The notes beneath the pieces are model-generated. The model was not told where the DNA came from and searched no databases. It was given only the letters and a program-made list of their open reading frames with translations. 64,000 nt of DNA from Paratrimastix pyriformis. Its lineage: Eukaryota > Preaxostyla > Paratrimastigidae. Location: positions 326,001-390,000 of the forward strand of contig JAPMOS010000017.1 in the NCBI GenBank assembly GCA_027972325.1. The letters run 5' to 3'. Made by a program: the position numbers and the translations under genes. Shown here one piece after another: positions 60,188 through 64,000 of the stretch; position 1 is the stretch's first letter, and every line of letters starts with the position of its first letter.

Positions 60188-63100
60188 ATGGCGGACACTG
60201 TTCACGTTGCCGTGCGTATGCGGCCTCTCAACCAGCGCGAGCTGGACCTCGGGGCTGCCCTGTGCTTAAAAATGGACGGCCCGACTACCGAGCTCATTGC
60301 TGCCGACGGATCGAAAAAAACTTTTAATTTTGATTTTTCTTTTGATTCTCTTGGTCTGTCCTTTCTTCATTCTCCTTTCGCGCATCCTGTTTTTTTTTTT
60401 TGTTCAACCAGATTCGGCGCATCCCATTCACGATCAAGCCTTCATTTTCGAGAAGCTGGGAAAACAATTCATCCTTGAGAAGGCATGGCAAGGGTCTGCC
60501 TGATAATCTCCGATCCGTATTTCATTTTGATGCCTTCTTCAGCTACAACTGCACCCTGTTTGCCTACGGGCAAACTGGTTCGGGGAAGTCCTTCTCTATG
60601 ACCGGTGGCAAGTCCCCGGACTCTCGGGGCCTGATTCCCCGTCTGTATCTCCTCCCCAACTGTGCCTCACCTCCCCCCCCCCCCCCCCCCCCCAGGCACC
60701 TGCGAAGAGATGTTCAACCGGATCGCATCCCAGGCCGGCCCCACGGAACAATTCGAGGTGAGCTGTCAATTCCTTGAGATCTACAACGAAAGGTTGGGTC
60801 CACCCACCGTGCCATTCCCCGTCCGACCCCTCCTATCTCCCATCCTCCTCCAGCTCCGGGACCTTTTCAACATCAAGTCCCAGACGGAACCGCGCATTCG
60901 GGAGGACCCTAAGAAGGGCGTCTTTGTCGAGCCTGCCATTCGGTCCGCAGCCCTATTCCCCCTGGGTGAGTCGACCTCTCACTCTCCGTTCTCTAGTGAG
61001 CGCGTCTCTTCGTATGCCGAAGTCGAGGCCAAGATGGAGGCCGGGACCAAGGTCGGCATCCCCCTGTTCCCCCCCCCCCCCCTCCCCCGCCCGTGCTCAC
61101 CTGCGCGGTGTCCCTCGGCTCGGGTGTTGCGCAGGCGCGCGTGGTGGCCGCCACGAAAATGAACGCCACCTCCTCCCGCTCGCACAGCGTCTTCACGATC
61201 TACTTCAAGCGCATCATGGTCCGTGCCCCCGCAGCTGCGTACACCACCACCGCACACACCGCTGCCGAAACCAGCCCCAATCATTTATCATCATCCTCGT
61301 CCCATCATCATCACCCAATCATCATCACCATCCTGTGTCGTCCAGGTCACCGCGGGGTCGGCCAAGGTCAAGGAGTCCTGCATCTCCCTGGTCGACCTGG
61401 CCGGCTCCGAGCGCCAGGCCAAGACGGGTGCCGAGGGGCAGCGTCTCGCGGTCCGCCAGTTGGGGCGCTTCCTTGCGTGCCTTTGTGTTTGTTTGCATGT
61501 GCGCTTTGCTTGTGTGTTGTGTTTGTGTTGGGGCGCGTGCGTTTGTGTTTGAACATCGATCGTCCAACTCAACCCGCATGCAAACCGACACGCATTGTTC
61601 ATTGTTTGCTGGTCGATGTCCACTCACACCCATGCGGGGACCCCACCGCTTTTGACGGCGCAGGAGGCCTGCGCCATCAACACGAGCCTGTCCGCGCTGG
61701 GCAACGTCATCTCGGCCCTGGCGGAGAACTCGGTTCCCGGCGCCAAGCCCAAGTTCGTCCCCTACCGGGACTCCGTCCTGACCCGGTCCGCATCCAAGCG
61801 CCCCGCCTTCATCACCGCCCGACGTTGGTGCGCCTGCATCAGCACCACCAGCAACAACACCAATAATCCCCCCCCCCCCCCCCCCGCCCACCACACGCAC
61901 GGACAGGCTCCTTCAGAACGGCCTGGGCGGCAACTCGCAGACGGTGATGATCGCCGCCCTGTCGCCCGCCATGGACAACTACGAGGAAACCATGTCCACC
62001 CTCAAGTCCGTCGCCCAGCATCCACCTGTGGCGTGCGTGTCCGGCAGCGGCGAGTGTCGTGTGGCACGGGACCCAACCTCAACCCCCCCCCCCCCGTCAG
62101 GTATGCAGATCGGGCCAAGCGGATCGTCAACGTGGCCAAGATCAACGAGAACCCGGCCGACAAGCAGCTCCGCGAGATGCAGGAACTCGTCCGCCGGCCC
62201 GGCTTGCTGCAATTGACGGGAAGGGGGAAGGGAGGAGGGGGAGGAGGGGGGAGGAGGGGAGGAGGGGAGGAGGGGGAGGAGGGGAGAGGGAGGAGGGAGG
62301 AGGGAGGAGGGGAGGAGGGAGGAGGGGGAGGAGGGGAGGAGGGAGGGAGGAGGGAGGAGGGGAGGGGATGCTCCTATCGCCCATCGCATTCTCCCACCAA
62401 TCATCCAATCATCGCGTCAGAGCAAGCGTTCATCATCAATCATCTCCAATTATCCCCAATCAATCATCAGCCGCCATCATCCAGTCATCATCTTCATCAC
62501 CACCTCTCACGCACCCACGCACCCACGCACCCCTCTCCGCCCACAGATCGCCGCCCTGCAGAAGCAGCTGCAGGACCGGCCCGCAGGGGCCTCAGCCGAT
62601 CCGGCCTCCCAGGCGGAGATGGATCGCCTCAAGGAGGAGCTCGACACCCGCAATAAGATGCTCACCGACCTGCAGGTCGCAGCCCGCTCCCACGCCCCCG
62701 CCCGCTTGCTCCTCCTCCGATCCATTGGCACATTTGCCCTGGTCTGAAGGTGGCTCATTCTCTCACCACCCCACGCGACACAACCATCCTCCCCGTGCAC
62801 CGGCCTGGCAGATGACATCCGAGGAGCAGGCCCGGGCGGCCGAGGAGAACCGCAAGAAGCGCGACGAGGCGCTCAAGGTCCCCCATGCGCTCTTGTCCCA
62901 CCCCCAAGACGGCGTTCACACAGGCCATCACACCTCATCACACCCCGTCACACCTGCAAGCCAACACAGATCATCACGCCCACAAAGCCAGCCACACATC
63001 ATCACTTGCGTACAAGCCAGCACACGTGCAAGTCGGCACATACCATCACACGTGCAAGGCAGCCCATCGCCATCACCCACGCAACAGCCGACACACAGCA

Positions 63101-64000
63101 TCGCACGCACGTCCATCGCCGTTGATCCCCCTCGCCACCATCCCTGCCCATCTCCAGGATTCGGGCATCGCGACCGGGGAGATGCTGGCCATGCTGGGCA
63201 GCAGCAACACCCCCTACCTGACCAACCTCTCCCCCGACCCGTCCCTCACCAACGCCCTCGTCTACCTCATCGACAAGCGTCCGTTCGGCCGCCCCGTGCC
63301 GACTGGCACACCCGTCTCACACGCCGCAGCCACGCCGCCACGCATCCGTCAGGCACTCACGGGCATCCATCAGCGCCCGCACATATCAGCCACATGACAG
63401 GCGGAACCATCTTCTCCAAACGCAGGCTCTCGCTCCACCCGCCCACTTCGCATCTCAGCCACTCCCTCCCTTGATGATTTGACCTCATCCACGCTCTCTG
63501 GGGGTCTTTGGCCGCAGCCTCGAAGAGCGTCGGTTCGGACCCCGAGGGCGACGTGGTCCTCGTGGGCAGCGGCGTCCTGCCCGCACATTGCACCATCACC
63601 TGCGACGTCCGTCCCGCTGGTGTGTCTCCGTCTCGCCTATTCATCTGCTGTGCATCTGCTGTGCATCTGCTGTGCATCTGCTGTGCATCTGCTGTGCATC
63701 TGCTGTGCATCTGCTGTGCATCTGCTGTGCATCTGCTGTGCGTGCACGTGTTCCCGCGTCGACATGGTCTCACTCCTGCCCTCCCCCGGCACCACACTGG
63801 GCGCACTGCAGCCCTCGACCAACGAGGTCTCCATTGTCCTGGCCGACGACGGGGCCAAGGTCTTCATCAACGGGGTGCCCGTGGCCCCTGGGGCGCCCAC
63901 CCGGCTGGGGCAGGGCGATCGGGTGGTCGTCGGGCGGCACCTGGTGTTCCGCTTCGTCAACCCCGCCCTTCCACCCAGGTCCGCGATGGCGCCCCTTTCT
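60188..64000 (+). CDS. Kinesin-3 family motor (5' part)
   Basis: Start MADTVHVAVRMRPLNQRELD. Motor motifs follow in order: NFDFSFDS, HDQAFIFEKLGKQFILE, GYNCTLFAYGQTGSGKSFSM (P-loop), then ISRGLIPR-like DSRGLIPR, CQFLEIYNE, LRDLFN, VVAATKMNATSSRSHSVFTI (switch I), ISLVDLAGSERQAKTGA (switch II), INTSLSALGNVISALAE, FVPYRDSVLTR, LLQNGLGGNSQTVMIAALSP, and YADRAKRIVNVAKINEN (neck). A coiled coil (QAEMDRLKEELDTRN) and an FHA domain (SVGSDPEGDVVLVGSGVLPA, NGVPVAPGA, GDRVVVGRHLVFRF) follow. Motor plus FHA identifies kinesin-3 (KIF1/Unc-104), a membrane cargo carrier. The gene runs off the window. Introns near 60671 and 61866 show C runs close to the 3' splice site; two others hold GGAGG and GCATCTGCTGT repeats. 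Confidence 0.93.
62214..62368. repeat. (GAGG/GGAGG)n purine repeat in a kinesin intron
   Basis: About 155 bp of pure purine (G/A) on the sense strand after the exon ADKQLREMQE. This is the opposite strand bias to the pyrimidine tracts of WDR35 introns. Confidence 0.92.
63644..63742. repeat. 11-bp tandem repeat in a kinesin intron
   Basis: Nine exact copies of GCATCTGCTGT in the intron splitting the FHA domain. Perfect identity between copies suggests recent expansion. Confidence 0.95.

Overview
The window is nuclear DNA from an intron-rich, flagellated protist. Genes on both strands are cut into many exons. Coding exons and most introns are GC-rich, and many introns are filled with simple repeats. 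The proteins are typically eukaryotic, including ciliary parts (WDR35/IFT121, ARL6/BBS3, a TTLL12-type ligase-like protein, a kinesin-3). A free-living excavate such as Paratrimastix would fit, but that is a guess. Coordinates of multi-exon genes are spans from start to stop codon; exons were joined by eye using splice sites and protein-family similarity.

Layout. 1-7.6 kb: TTLL12 C-terminus (+), an NDK-like protein (-), ARMC6 (-), ARB2/FAM172 (+). 7.6-11 kb: SKP1, an Hsp20 chaperone and pseudouridine-5'-phosphate glycosidase, all on (-). 11-20 kb: WDR35 (+), with very large repeat-filled introns. 20-30 kb: SF3A2 (-), PGGT1B (+), an Rnl2-type RNA ligase (-), a kelch/EF-hand protein (+). 30-36 kb: a RING/TRAF-zinc-finger/coiled-coil/TLDc protein (-) and DDX6/Dhh1 (+). 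36.8-42.2 kb: a 4E-BP-like translation repressor (-), isopentenyl-diphosphate isomerase (-), MSH5 (+), a small unknown gene (-). 42.4-46.8 kb: an RRM protein (+) and an F-box/LRR protein (+). 48-58.2 kb: one long coiled-coil gene (-) with a tRNA-Gly gene inside a 106-nt intron, a degenerate tRNA-like element in another intron, and a tRNA-Ala gene near its 3' end. 58.7-64 kb: ARL6 (-) and the start of a kinesin-3 (+).

Three features recur. Head-to-head gene pairs have start codons only 49-98 bp apart (six cases). Those promoters and the nearby 5' exons and introns are visibly less GC-rich than the rest of the genes. Most 5' splice sites I could fix by protein continuity read GTCTGT, GTCCGY, GTTTG or GTTCGG, that is roughly GTYYGY rather than GTRAGT.

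Functional themes are ciliary transport (WDR35, ARL6, kinesin), mRNA control (4E-BP, DDX6, SF3A2, RRM protein), ubiquitin ligase parts (SKP1, F-box/LRR, RING/TLDc) and isoprenoid use (IDI, GGTase-I beta). Nothing suggests operons, CRISPR, insertion sequences or prokaryotic transfer.
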